Assembly (NCBI GenBank): GCA_951640165.1 | Contig: OX621240.1 | Coordinates: 35,716,713 to 35,780,712, forward strand | DNA: 64,000 nt | Origin: Pseudoips prasinana | Taxonomy: Eukaryota; Arthropoda; Insecta; Lepidoptera; Nolidae | Direction of reading: 5' to 3' | Shown here: positions 42,976-53,880 of the stretch, in pieces | Numbering within the stretch: position 1 is the stretch's first letter | Layout of the letters: the number at the start of each line of letters is the position of its first letter | Notes under the pieces: generated by a model | Database searches by the model: none | Told to the model about the DNA's origin: nothing | Seen by the model: the letters and a program-made list of their open reading frames with translations, nothing else | Program-made: the position numbers and the translations under genes

Positions 42976-43598
42976 TAAATATATACCTTAGATTACATAA
43001 TCTCATTTTCAAATGACTATTTTCATACTATTAATTATTTACATTTTGAAGATAATTGTTACATCTAATGTTTGTACCTTAATTTAGAGCAAGTAATATA
43101 TTTCACTTATAAAACTTGTCTTCAGGCATCTTGTTTTTCAGCTTCACGATGAGATGGGGCTTCTTAAGTATCTCTCGCTCTTTAAATAACACGTATATAT
43201 AAACATCTCTACGTGCACAAAATGGTGATGATATACCGTTTACATCAACAAGATAACAACCTGCGACTACACCGTAATTTCTCCCTCACAAGTATAATTT
43301 ATGAATATTTTATACAGTAATGTTCTTTGTTGAAAGCCACCAAGGTACTTGATAACTTTTCTTAAGTCCCACATAAATTATTAACAAAGGTTAAACAGGA
43401 GGTGAAATGAGCAGAGCGACAAAATTTTCTAATGAAATTTTCATTATACTCTAAGAGCACTGTGGGAGAACATCTACCTTATCTATTCTGGAGCTTTATA
43501 CGAGCTTCGGTAGACGTGAAAATATATTTTAACCAAAACATTTCTTTAGTGTTTCTTCACGTGCTACAATATTATTCAACACAATTCCTGCAAGAATA
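42976..43598. other. Stretch without a recognised gene
   Basis: A 63-codon frame at 43432-43623 has no domain. Nothing else is seen. Confidence 0.4.
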
Positions 43599-44041
43599 TC
43601 TATCACATATAATAAAACCGTAGTAAAGTCAAAACTGTACATTGAAATTTTTTTTTAAAGGATACTTTTGGCATAATCTACAATCGATATCAAAGCCGAA
43701 AATATAGTTTTTAGAATTTTTGTGTTCGTCTGAATGTATGTCCGGGCTAAACTCAAAAAGTACTGCATGTATTTACTTCAAATTTTGCATGAATATTACT
43801 AAGAGGTCGGGTCAACATATAGGCTATACATTATCACGCTATCACTTACGGGGGAGGAGTTGTGATAATTTATAAAGTTTAACGCGGGGCACTTTTTCGG
43901 TTGTTTGTTGTTTGTCGGTATGTATGTCCGGGCTAAACTCAATAAGTACCGCATGGATTTACTTCAAATTTTGCATGAATATTAGAGGTTGGGTCAACAT
44001 ATAGACTACATATTATCACGCTATCACCTACGGGGGAGGAT
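43599..44041 (+). mobile_element. Helitron-like element, type A, internally duplicated and interrupted
   Basis: It starts TCTATCACATATAATAAAAC. It reaches TTTAACGCGGGGCAC at 43880, then the middle part repeats (TATGTCCGGGCTAAACTC at about 43740 and 43923). The second run breaks at CACCTACGGGGGAGGA (44041). The end, GAGGAGCTGTGATAATTTA to CAGTTAG, lies at 44743-44801 beyond an insertion. Confidence 0.65.
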
Positions 44042-44145
44042 AAAGATAAATATTAGTATCTAAAGTCCGAACATGTTTTACCTGTCGAGGCGTACAAATT
44101 TATATTTTATTTGACATCAATATAAAAATAGGCTGATATAAAGAA

Positions 44146-44727
44146 CCGGCCAAGTGCGAGTCGGACTCGCACATGAAGGGTTCCATAGCAGCAAGTATTT
44201 CAGTTGATTAAATGAAAGCAAATTACGGTTTATGTCGTATTAAAAAATACTACTTGCTAGATCTCGTTCAAACCAATTTTCGTTGTTAGTTTCTATGGTA
44301 ATGTACATCATATATTTTTATAGTTTTATCATTCTCTTATTTTAGAAGTTAGAGGGGGGGGGGGGACACTCTTTATACCACTTTGGAAGTGTCTCTCGCG
44401 CAAACCATTCAGTTTAGAACAAAAATATATTAGGAACCTCTATATCATTTTTGAAGAACTATTCATAGACATGTATGGGTGCGATGAATAAATTTTTTTT
44501 GAGTTTCAGTTCTATGTATGGCTACCCCCCAAAATAATTGTTCTTTTTCTATTTTTGTGTAAAAATCTTAATGCGGTTCACAGAATACATCTACTTACCA
44601 AGTTTCACTAGTACAGCTATTATAGTTTCGGAAAAAGAGGCTGTGACATACGGATGGACAGACAGACAGACAGACAGACAGACATGACGAATCTATAAGG
44701 GTTCCGCTACGGAACCCTAAAAATGAT
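44146..44727 (+). repeat. Interspersed repeat of the CCGGCCAAGTGCGAG family
   Basis: It runs from AACCGGCCAAGTGCGAGTCG to ACGGAACCCTAAAAATG and contains a G run (44355-44365) and an (ACAG)n tract at 44658-44683. It sits in the gap of a Helitron-like copy (44042-44742). Confidence 0.7.
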
Positions 44728-44803
44728 GGCTCAATGTAAAAATGAGGAGCTGTGATAATTTATAAAATTTAACGCGGGTAAAACCGCGGGGAACAGTTAG
44801 TAT

Positions 44804-45084
44804 TTTATTAAATAAAGATCCCCACTTAAACAACAATAATGGATCCCAACGTACCAAAAAATCACCACTCCTAAATCATTATTTAGTCATGAGCTGCGAA
44901 AACAATTGATGTACCTATATTACAATAATGCATTACATGTTTATAATCCACTAGTAATATGATACACTATTATATCAGATTGCAAAATAAATGGAGTTAC
45001 ATCTAAGTGACCGGACACTGTTAAGATAGACTGCCGAGTTTAAGTGATAGGATTTAACCTATTATGTACTTATCGAAATCTTTA
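44804..45084. other. Unannotated stretch
   Basis: Nothing recognised. Confidence 0.4.
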
Positions 45085-45290
45085 AAAAGCCAACGCCCGC
45101 ACTAGGAAATCCAATCCCTGTGTCGCGGAGTACTTTACAAAAATATTTTAGACGGACACAAATTACTTCCAGACTAAGAACAACTATTTATGGGTTACAC
45201 AAATAGTTGTCTGGAACGGGACTCGAACCCGCGACACGAAGCGTCGAGGCGACTGTCTTAGCCGCTGCGCCACACTCCATTTTCATATAT
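45085..45290 (-). mobile_element. tRNA-headed SINE, family 4, full copy
   Basis: The minus strand has GAGTGTGGCGCAGCGGCTAA, B box GGGTTCGAGTCCC and the family tail. It differs slightly from the copy at 40572. Confidence 0.83.
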
Positions 45291-45341
45291 GTACATATAA
45301 GATTATTATATTGGAAAAAGAAACAGAAGTCCGCTTTATTA

Positions 45342-45722
45342 TCCTACTGATATTAAAAACGCGAAAGTTTGTAAGTATGGATGAATGTTTGTTACTCTTT
45401 CACGTAAAAACTACTGATATGATTTTAATGAAACTTTACAATAATTTAGCTTATACATCAGAATAACACATAGGCTACAATTTATAAAGATATTGTGTGA
45501 ATTGTCCAAAATATGACGATAAGTGCCAAGTAAGTAGGAAAAATCTACCATTCGCGAGCTATTCCGGCGTGCACTGCCAAAACCGCTAGAGGTGTACATT
45601 TTACTAATATTATAAATGCGGAAGTTTGTGAGTATAGATGTATGTAGATGTAGAGTTTTTATTCTTTTACGCCAAAACTACTTAAACACGAATGAGACCG
45701 CGGGTGCAGCTTGTTTGTTATA
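45342..45722 (+). mobile_element. Helitron-like type B relatives, two diverged pieces
   Basis: The first piece starts TCCTACTGATATTAAAAACG and holds AACACATAGGCTACAATTTAT (to about 45488). The second starts ACTAATATTATAAATGCGG (45602) and ends GACCGCGGGTGCAGCTTG. Both are older than the copies at 42798 and 63345. Confidence 0.55.
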
Positions 45723-45831
45723 AATAAATTTCAAAATTGTTTATTTTATAAAAGAAAAGATATAATTTTACGGACGCCAAGTCACGCAACGAGGGATGTT
45801 TCGTTTTCATACTTTATTTTATGTCCATTGG

Positions 45832-46020
45832 TTTTCCTTGTGTCAGAATTGTTCAATGGGTGGCTTGAACAATTCTGACAAAGTAAGCCGTTGACAAAGC
45901 CTTTGACAAAGCTCAACGACTGTTAACCACGGAGATCGACAGCTTAATATGTCCTCCGAAGCTCGAGGCTGCTCAGATATAGAACCGCTCGATCGGCTCC
46001 AAGAGCAGGGCAGATAAGTG
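45832..46020 (+). repeat. Dispersed repeat, CTAGTGTCAGA family, with a perfect hairpin
   Basis: GTCAGAATTGTTCAA (45842-45856) and its exact complement (45865-45879) flank an 8-base loop. The rest follows the family (CGACTGTTAACC, ATCGACAGCTTAATATG, CTCCGAAGC). Only this copy has the inverted duplication. Confidence 0.65.
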
Positions 46021-46142
46021 AAGCGAAATCTGTGAATCACAACAATTTTTCCTATTTTTTTATTTGCGCAGAGCTTCGCTATATATTAATGTTATCAAAC
46101 AGATAACACGTTAACCAATACCATCCTTATGTATAAGTTGAC

Positions 46143-46400
46143 GAGCCTGTTGGCGTGGTTGGCAAATGCTTGCTTTTCACGCCGCAGATCGTGAGTTCGA
46201 TTCCCACCCAGGACAGATATTTGTCTGCATGATCATGTCTGATTGTCCTGAGCCTGGGATTTATTTATATATATAAGTATGTATTTACAAAAGAAAAGTA
46301 TTATATGTAGTATATCAGCTATCTAGTTTCCATAGTACAAGCTCTGCTTAGTTTGGGATCGGATGGCTGTGCGTGAATAATGCCCCAGGATATTATTATA
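46143..46400 (+). mobile_element. tRNA-headed SINE, family 1, reference-like full copy
   Basis: GAGCCTGTTGGCGTGGTTGGC (A box) and GAGTTCGATTCCCACCC (B box) begin the head. The body ends CTCTGCTTAGTTTGGGATCGG, then ATGCCCCAGGATATTATTA. It is the most complete of six copies. Confidence 0.85.
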
Positions 46401-46808
46401 TTATTACTGAAGGGGAAAAACGGAGTGTATTAATTCTTAACATAATATCAATACTATTCGTTGTTAAATTAGTTTAGTTTATTAAACAAAAGCTTCCATT
46501 CTCCTGATAACTCTCCAACAATAACTAATAATCCCCCGAGGGCATCCCAAAGCATAGTTATATAGCCTTTCAAATTTGCAACTTGAGGATCGATTATAGT
46601 TAATTAATCTACAGGGTATGGTCAACATTATAAGTAACTTTACACCTAAATATTGTCCGCCATTGTATCATGTACAGACGTGTGGTATGCACTGCAAGCC
46701 TTTAGAATTGGCCAGTAAATAAAGATGTAATGAAAAATGTATTTAAATTTCGAATAATGATAGATGAATTTTTTGCGATACTGTATATTTGAATGGGTAT
46801 ATTTTTTA
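46401..46808. other. Unannotated stretch
   Basis: Nothing recognised. Confidence 0.4.
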
Positions 46809-47116
46809 CTAGCTGTGCCCCGCCTTAAATTTTATAAATGTTAACTATCACAACTCCTCCCCCGTAATTGATAGCGTGATAATATGTAGGCTACATATGT
46901 TGAACCACCTCTTAGTAATATTCATGCAAAATTTGAAGTAAATCCATGCAGTACTTTTTAAGTTTAGCCCGAACATACATACAGACAAACAGACAAAAAT
47001 TCTAAAAACGACATTTTTAGCTTCGATATCGATTGCAGATCACACCCCAAATATCCTTTTTAAAAAGTATTCAATGTACAGTTTTGACTTTCCTACGATT
47101 TTATTATATCTATAGA
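46809..47116 (-). mobile_element. Helitron-like element, type A
   Basis: The minus strand starts TCTATAGATATAATAAAATCG and ends GGGGCACAGCTAG. The 3' hairpin is partly deleted. Confidence 0.75.
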
Positions 47117-47457
47117 TTTGTTTTAACAAATAATCTGTAGAAGTACGACTACTGCGTAAAATTTTGCATCATCAATTATTTCGTTTTTGCTGCGGACTTA
47201 ATCAGTGACAATGTTATAATAGCCTTTAATGGACATTTCATAACAGAGCTCCAGCACTAGCCCCTGTTGTATAGCTGATTCAATTATTGAACTAGTTCAA
47301 TCTCATCACGTAAATTATCGGTAATATGAGGTATGATGACTACTATGGAGGTGGTCCTGTATATTTTCTGTATATTTGATTATAAACTTAGCATTGATAA
47401 AAAACGTATTGGTAAAGGTAAGTATTCAGTAACACATTTATGGATTATATCAATGTA
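47117..47457. other. Unannotated stretch
   Basis: Nothing recognised. Confidence 0.4.
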
Positions 47458-47592
47458 CAGATGCCAACACATTGAGCTACCCCAATCTGTCAAATTTCTT
47501 TTATAGATTTTCAACTTTATCTCATAAGCCTAAAGTTCACTTTGAATTGGGGAAATTTGGTAGATTGGGGTAGCTTGATGTGCTGGCGTCTG
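47458..47592 (+). mobile_element. 135-bp mariner-type MITE, copy 2
   Basis: CAGATGCCAACACATTGAGC at the left and GATGTGCTGGCGTCTG at the right are terminal inverted repeats, with TA on both sides. The length equals the other two copies. Confidence 0.85.
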
Positions 47593-47822
47593 TACAAATG
47601 TTTGCTACAACATGGGCGTTTGAGTAAGAATTATAACACAAAATTTTCGATTTTTATAAAGAACTAACTTTCGCTCAATAAGCATTACAATTCTTGCGAG
47701 CCTAACAACTATAACTGAAACGACGAAGAGACCCCAACACGTTATGTTAAATATTATTTGACCAATTACGTCATAATTTAATTTATTATTAATTGTTAAT
47801 TATATATGGTTATGATAAGATC

Positions 47823-48748
47823 GGCCGCCGCATGATTATCCCTATCCTGGATCATGTCCTTCCAGCCATTTCACACATCATTAATTTTTCCCTGGATACT
47901 GGATCTTTCCCCACCTTATGGCGTAAAGCTTTTATCCGTCCACTCCCTAAGTCCTCTAATCCCTCACTTCCTGCTCATTACCGTCCTATTTCTATTCTTC
48001 CTTTCCTCTCCAAGGTACTTGAGTCCTGTGTACACGAACAACTCTCCTGTTATGATCTTGACAACCAACTGATAAGCCCGTTTCAATCTGGATTTAGACC
48101 GGGACACAGTACCACCACCGCTCTCCTTAAAGTGACTGGCGATATTAGGGCAGGTATGGAGGATACAATGATCACCATTATGGTTTTGATCGACTTTTCA
48201 AATGCCTTTAATACCGTCAGTCACGTTATCCTGTTATCTATTCTCTCCTATCTTATGGTGTCTGATGAAGCTCTGGAATGGTTTTCCTCCTATCTTCGGG
48301 GGCGCCAACAGTCGGTTTACGTCGGTGAGTCCTTTTCGAACTGGCGTAACCTCGATACTGGTGTCCCACAAGGCGGTATACTCTTTCCTCTTTTATTTTC
48401 GATCTTCATAAATCTCATAACTCATAAGCTTCAGTGTGCGTATCATCTGTATGCCGATGATCTCCAGATTTACGTCCAAACGACATTTGACGGACTGGCT
48501 GAGGGTATTGCTAAGATAAATCGTGACTTAGATGCCATAAAAGTTTGGTCTGACAAGTTTGGCCTAACTGTGAACCCAACAAAGTGTCAAGCCATCATAA
48601 TGGGAAGCTCCAGATTACTATCAAAGGTTGAGCTACGTGATCTTCCGTCAATAATCTTTGATCTTAAGTGCATACCTATAAGCCAAAATGTGAAAAACCT
48701 TGGACTAAACATTGATGCCTCATTAAGCTGGCAAAAACAAATAGCAAG
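47823..48748 (+). pseudogene. Jockey-like reverse transcriptase, first part
   Basis: The frame lacks the endonuclease and begins just before RT motif 1. Visible motifs are TLWRKAFIRPLPKSS, AHYRPISILPFLSK, FQSGFRPGHSTTTAL, the catalytic Asp in VLIDFSNAFNTV, TGVPQGGILFPLLFSIF and YADD in HLYADDLQIYV. It runs to QKQIAS, where the 477-bp element is inserted. The frame then resumes at 49226. No stop or frameshift occurs in this part, so the copy is fairly young. The enzyme would copy element RNA at a nicked target site; the truncated copy cannot. Confidence 0.85.
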
Positions 48749-49225
48749 CCAAACATTTAATTGAAACTGGCCATTCCTTGGGCGACAATAATACGTATAA
48801 TATTTTACATAGTTGTGATAAAAGTTTCCGGTTATGTGTGTTGGAACAATTAGAAATATTAAAACATAGCAGTAATAGTTTTGCATTGTTGAATGACCAA
48901 ACAAATTTAGTTTCATCTCCTTTACTACGAATATTTGGGGGTAGTTAGAAATAGTTGTCCATGCGGTTGGTAGTATATAAAAGAGCGCTCGCCTCGTTGA
49001 CTTTCAGTCTCCTTCGAGCACTCGACGAGTTAGCAGCCCTTGAGAATGGTCCGTGGAGGACCGAAACACGTGTTGGGTATCGTACTGGTTCATGTAATTT
49101 GCTTTTTATATTGTCCTTCTTGCATGTGCACATTTTTGCGGGCGGGAGGGCGGTGCAAATTGCATCCCAGCATGATTAAACTGACAATTAGCGGAATTAA
49201 CACTAAATATTGATTTTGTATTTTG
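48749..49225 (+). mobile_element. 477-bp insertion with TATA-Inr promoter and hammerhead-like hairpin
   Basis: AAATAGCAAG flanks it (48739-48748 and 49226-49235), and removing it restores the LINE frame exactly. TATAAAAG at about 48974 lies about 30 bp upstream of TTTCAGTCT, a canonical insect TATA-initiator pair. About 40 bp on, a hairpin GGTCC-GTGGA-GGACC is followed by GAAAC (about 49049-49068), resembling stem II plus box 2 of a hammerhead ribozyme. The box 1 equivalent is CTTGAGAA, not CTGATGA. Such ribozymes occur in Penelope-like elements. The origin is therefore possibly Penelope-like, but this is not proven. Its 3' end resembles 40963-41010. Confidence 0.6.
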
Positions 49226-49812
49226 AAATAGCAAGTGTTAGTCAAAGAGTTACAGGCGTACTGCGGTTTCTCTACCGTCTTAAAAATTTTCTACCATTAA
49301 AAACTAAGGTAATGCTCGTGCAGGCCTTAATATTTCCTATAGTCGACTATGGTGATGTTTGCTACTTTGACCTGAATGCAGATCACCTCAATAAACTCGA
49401 TAGACTTCTGAATAACTGCATTCGGTTCATTTTCAATCTTCGTAAGTATGACCACGTCTCTTCCCATCGATCCCAACTGCAATGGTTACCGATCCGCGAA
49501 CGACGATCATTACGAGCACTAACCACCTTATATTCTATTCTTGACTCTCCTTCTTCTCCATCTTACTTATCTCACCACTTTCAATATCTCTTTACTAACC
49601 ATACTAAAAATCTTCGCTCTTCACACAATCGTCTCCTCCAATGTCCATCTCACCGCTCTGATTTCCTTCACTCTTCTTTCTTTATACAGTCAATTCTTCA
49701 GTGGAATGCATTACCTCTCGAAATCAGGATGGCCAAGAGTCGCGTCTCATTTAAAAGAAAAGTTCGTGAGTATTTACTTCGCAAATTGTTAGCAGAAACC
49801 CGCCAGTTATAA
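49226..49812 (+). pseudogene. Jockey-like reverse transcriptase, C-terminal part
   Basis: Resuming at the duplicated target, the frame gives SVSQRVTGVLRFLYRLKNFL and then VQALIFPIVDYGDVCYFDL, LNKLDRLLNNCIRFIFNLRK and the C-terminal tail to a stop at 49810-49812. These are the thumb and C-terminal regions of Jockey-type ORF2 proteins. The part is open throughout. Confidence 0.83.
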
Positions 49813-49842
49813 ATAAATATATGGTTCATCATCGTATTTTAT

Positions 49843-50337
49843 AGTATAGTATCATATAATATAGTATCTTATAGTATAGTATCATATAGTATAGTATATA
49901 TAGTATGCTGCCTCGTTGGTCTAGCGGTAGCGTGTTCACCCGCAGAAAACGAGGTCCTGGGTTCAAATCCCGGGTCGGGCCAAAAAGTGATTTTGGGACT
50001 TTTCTGTAAAAAGAAAAAATTCTCAGCATCAGCCCGAAGTCTGGGAGTTGGCGGTATTATACCCCCGTGCCTCGGAGAGCACGTAAAGCCGTCGGTCCTG
50101 TACCTGACCTCTTTCCGGTCGTGTCGCATAGGCGTCCCATCGGATCATGAGAGTGATGGAATAGAAAGTGCTCCTGTGTTTGCGCACACACTTGAGCACT
50201 ATAATATGTCCCGCGCAGATGGCTAATCTCTGTTGAGACTGGCCGCCGTGGCCGAAATTCGGCTAGGAGGACATTATTATATAGTATAGTATTGTATAAT
50301 ATAGTATTGTATAATATAGTATAGTATAATATCGTGT
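49843..50337. repeat. (TATAGTA)n microsatellite split by a SINE
   Basis: TATAGTA and ATAGTATCATA variants fill 49843-49906 and 50278-50337 on both sides of the SINE at 49907-50277. Confidence 0.85.
49907..50277 (+). mobile_element. tRNA-headed SINE, family 3, full-length reference copy
   Basis: It begins GCTGCCTCGTTGGTCTAGCGG with a perfect A box and B box GGGTTCAAATCCCGGG, and ends GGCTAGGAGGACATTA. TATATAGTAT at 49897-49906 and 50278-50287 is the target duplication, within the microsatellite. It is 371 bp. Confidence 0.9.
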
Positions 50338-50340
50338 TGT

Positions 50341-50560
50341 CCAGTTCTTACTACTTTAGAAGTCGCTTAGTATCCAGCCTCCACTTTCTTACATTTTGAT
50401 AATTTTATCATCCGTGCACCTACCATGCTATCTCTGCACCACCCTAAGGTTGACTGGCAGAAAATTCCTAGGGCATTAAGTCCGCCTTTGTAACATTTGA
50501 TGTGCATAAAGTTATAAATAAAAATAAATAAATAATAAAATAGATATAATAAAAATAAGA
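50341..50560 (+). mobile_element. LINE 3' UTR fragment
   Basis: GGTTGACTGGCAGAAAATTCC and GGCATTAAGTCCGCCTTTG followed by an AATAAA-rich tail (AAATAAATAAATAATAAAAT) are typical of a lepidopteran Jockey/RTE-type LINE 3' end. No coding part is left. Confidence 0.6.
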
Positions 50561-50823
50561 AAATATCTTGATACAACTAACATTCTACCATCTGATTCCA
50601 AAATAGGAACAGCCTGTACTATGTAAACTGAAACAACTGATATCCTTAAATTTATAAATACATACATATCATATACAAATTAAAAACATCCAGACACAGA
50701 ACAAGTAATCTTACTCATCGCACAAAGTTTTTTCCTGGCTGGAAATAGAACCGAGTCTTGTAACCAGCTTAACAGTCAGAAATAGGACCACTAAACAATA
50801 GGCCTATTTTTTTGCTGATTATA

Positions 50824-50958
50824 CAGACACCAGAACATCAAGCTACCCCAATTTGTCAAATTTCCCCAATTGAAAGTAAACCTTATGCTTATGTGATAAA
50901 GTTGAAAATCTATAAAAGAAATTTGACCGATTAGGGTAGCTGGATGTGCTGGCGTCTG
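50824..50958 (-). mobile_element. 135-bp mariner-type MITE, copy 3
   Basis: CAGACACCAGAACATCAAGC and GGATGTGCTGGCGTCTG are the inverted ends, with TA on both sides (50822-50823 and 50959-50960). The interior is inverted relative to copies 1 and 2. Confidence 0.85.
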
Positions 50959-50960
50959 TA

Positions 50961-51249
50961 CTACAGTGAAGCATTTCAAAGTTATGAAACACTGTAAACT
51001 TTACTGATAGTTCTCTCCCATCGATATTAAACTTAATACGTCACTATGACGAGATTTGAGGAACTAACTCAAGATGGTAACTTGATATAATTGACAAATC
51101 ACGTTCCGGAGTTGACCTTTGAAAGGCACTAAGACACTTTTTATTTAGGAAATTCATTCTGAAGAGCAAAATTTGATGATGAAATAAACAATGAAATAAA
51201 GAAATTTATTCAGTCACATTTGTATGTGTCAAGCTCACAATTAAATAAA
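50961..51249. other. Unannotated stretch
   Basis: Nothing recognised. Confidence 0.4.
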
Positions 51250-51511
51250 ATATTTATAATAATTACCGTTTAAAAAAAACATAGAACCGACTAAAGTTTT
51301 CTATACTACAGCCGATTAAAAAACAATATGGGTCCATTCCAAAAGCATTCCATATCGAATAAACAAATAATTTTAAAATCAGTTTAAGTCCATTTTGCAA
51401 ACAAAGAGAAAGAAAGAATGAATTTCTTTCTCTTTGTTTGCAAAATTATTTGGTTCTAAAAACTTGGACTAAAAACTTCTTGGATTTAAAAACGGTAATT
51501 ATTATAAATAT
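51250..51511. repeat. Nested palindrome, perfect 24-bp inner and 22-bp outer arms
   Basis: Inner arms 51392-51415 and 51423-51446 are perfect complements around a 7-base loop; the left arm begins ATTTTGCAAACAAAGAG. Outer arms 51250-51271 and 51490-51511 are also perfect (left begins ATATTTATAATAATTACCG). The structure may be a foldback transposon. Confidence 0.85.
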
Positions 51512-51619
51512 ATAATTTAAAGAGAAATGTTTTATTAGACACAAAATAAAAACTAACAAGATATAAAGTATTTAATTAAAAAATAAATCAACACATATTT
51601 ACTAACTACTATAACTCCT

Positions 51620-51775
51620 ACAATCCGTGTACCTAAATATCTATATGTACCTAGAAATAATTATAAATTAATTATATATTACTACAAATATGTTCTGACT
51701 ATTACTTACAAGCGTTTTTTTAAAGTCTACGTGTATAAAAACTTTTTTATTTTATTTATTTAAAAAACTATAAAA
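51620..51775 (+). mobile_element. LINE 3' tail fragment
   Basis: CAATCCGTGTACCTAAATATC through GTTCTGACTATT to GTCTACGTGTATAAAAACTT, ending in TTTATTT. The copy at 53042 is nearly identical. Confidence 0.7.
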
Positions 51776-51965
51776 AGTAAATAAAAAACACCAGCGAAGA
51801 CAATACATATGTGTAGGTTAGTGCATAAAAGCCACAATACGATATGTATATATATATACACAAAAATATAAAAATATATGTGTCTATAAGCTGCAAGCAG
51901 CTGCAGCTCAGTATATCGTTATAGCCTTTACAGACCGTAGCACTGATAAAATAAGATAATATAAC

Positions 51966-52255
51966 TCTTTCATCATCATCATATCAGCCGAAAGAAGTCC
52001 ACTGCTGGACAAAGGCCTCACCCGAGGATCTCCACAATAGCCGGTCCTGCGCAGCCCGCATCCAGCGGCTTCCCGCGACCCGCACAAGATCGTCGGTCCA
52101 CCTTGTAGGGGGCCTGCCCACGCTGCGTGTTCCGGTTCGTGGTCTACACTCGAGAACCTTTCTGCCCCATCGGCCGTCGGCTCTACGAGCTATGTGCCCT
52201 GCCCACTGCCACTTCAGGTTGGCAATTCTTTGGGCTATGTCGGCTACTATAACTC
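51966..52255 (-). pseudogene. 5'-truncated LINE, C-terminal end of ORF2
   Basis: The minus strand encodes IAQRIANLKWQWAGH, GRWGRKVLE, RPRTGTRSVGRPPTRWTDDL and AFVQQWTSF before a stop and a (GAT)n-like tail. It matches 6335-6530. The insert spans about 90 codons of the C-terminal domain. The preceding RT region is absent. Confidence 0.78.
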
Positions 52256-52299
52256 TTTATTGTACACCAAAACATCACAGGATACAAGAATAATAATAA

Positions 52300-52519
52300 T
52301 CCAAACTAAGCAGAGCTTGTACTATGGAAACCAGATGGAAACCTGATATACTACATATACTAATTTTCTTTTGTAAATACATACTTATATAGATAATTTA
52401 CACCCAGACTCAGGGCAAACAGACATGTTCATGCACACAAATATCTGTCCCGGGTAGGAATCGAACCCATGACCTGCGGCGTGAAAGGCAGCGTATCTAC
52501 CAACCACGCCAACAGGCCC
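52300..52519 (-). mobile_element. tRNA-headed SINE, family 1
   Basis: The minus strand starts GGGCCTGTTGGCGTGGTTGG, has B box GGGTTCGATTCC and ends CTCTGCTTAGTTTGG. It has a small internal duplication (GGAAACCAGATGGAAACCTGA on the plus strand). Confidence 0.82.
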
Positions 52520-52719
52520 GTCTTAATAGAATACAATATCATACATCACATAATCGTACAATTGGCGGCCTTATCACTAAATATGGAAGGCATATGGAGT
52601 AACAGAAAGGGTAGTATCCAGTGTACATAATTAAAGAAACTAAACATTTATCTGCCTAGATTACCTAAGCATATTTATTTACCACTGTCGCCTTTAGTTC
52701 GTTCACGCATTCCTGCTTT

Positions 52720-53195
52720 CTTGGACATCCATAATTATAATATGTATTTCTTCTTTTTTTTATTATTATTTTGTATTAGTTGAAGTTTATATTAAGTTGA
52801 CCTATTGTTACACCTATCTACCCTGTTTCCCCTTTCCTTCGTCTATCTACTCCATAATCTGATGTCTGGAAGAAAACGCTGTAGCGATAAGACCGCCCTT
52901 TGTACCTTATTTATGTATGTTAGTAAAATTATAGCTAAAATTTAAACAAAATATACTTAAACCTACACATGATCCTTGACAATAACTTACTTTAAGTTAG
53001 TTAAATATAGTTACTGTTATAAAATCTTATTGTAAATTATTTCCTACAATCCGTGTACCTAAATATCTATATATACCTAGAAATTATTATAAATTAATTA
53101 TATATTACTACGAATATGTTCTGACTATTTACAAGCACTTTTTTAAACTCTACGTGAATAAAAACCTTTTTTATTTTATTTTATTTATGTTCATT
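52720..53195 (+). mobile_element. LINE 3' UTR, longer copy
   Basis: TGTCTGGAAGAAAACGCTGT with GCGATAAGACCGCCCTTTG (52860-52900) is a well-known lepidopteran LINE 3' UTR signature. It continues to CTACGTGAATAAAAACCTTT and (TTTTA)n at 53150-53195, the same tail as at 51620. Confidence 0.65.
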
Positions 53196-53880
53196 AAATT
53201 TTTAATTTTAAGTTATCGTCTACATTAAAGAGTATTTTACTTTTACTTACTAAAGACTTTTTACCTTCAAATCATAATGAATTCAGTTTTGTAGTTAACA
53301 TCGTAGGACTCTACGAAACAAATCGGCTGGGTACTTCTATTTACTCACGAATATTTCGTTCTGAGTCCCACAACACACGACGTATAAGTAGATAATGATG
53401 AATGTAACACCTCCCCTCTAATGGATATCCTGTGGGTATTTCTGTCATGTGTTGAATGTCGACGTATGTGTTCGCATCATATTATATTTAACTTCGTAGG
53501 TAGTCAGATGAACAATTTGTTTGAAAAATTTTTCTTTCATGTCTTTCTGTTACTGTTTTCCCAAGAGACTTTAGCATGAGGTCCTTCAGAAAGGGAGTTT
53601 CTATAGGAGAGCAACGCGCTGATGATGCCCCTAGTGTTGCAAGCTGACAAGGTGTTCTGACGAGGTGTATATAAGAAAAAAAATCATGCAAGGAAATTGT
53701 ACCTATACAATAGATTTTAATACATATTCGTTTAGATTTTTAAATTATCTCCGCACTGGCATTAAAAATGACCCTATCTCAGATTGTACATTCCAGCAGT
53801 GCTGATCTTCCGATAGGGCCGATATGTACTGGCTAGTGTAGTTACGGACAAGTTAAACTCAGAAACACTATTCTACTAGT
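53196..53880. other. Unannotated stretch
   Basis: A 67-codon minus-strand frame at 53488-53691 has no domain. Nothing else is recognised. Confidence 0.4.

Larger units (their letters stand above)
47812..49816 (+). mobile_element. 5'-truncated Jockey-like LINE with a 10-bp target duplication
   Basis: ATATATGGTT flanks the element at 47802-47811 and 49817-49826. The coding region starts within the reverse transcriptase domain, and the 3' end is AT-rich with TAAATAAAT. The copy is interrupted by a 477-bp insertion with its own 10-bp duplication. Confidence 0.85.

Noticed and set aside
49911..49985. Possible tRNA gene on plus
   Set aside because: It is the head of a full-length SINE with a target-site duplication.
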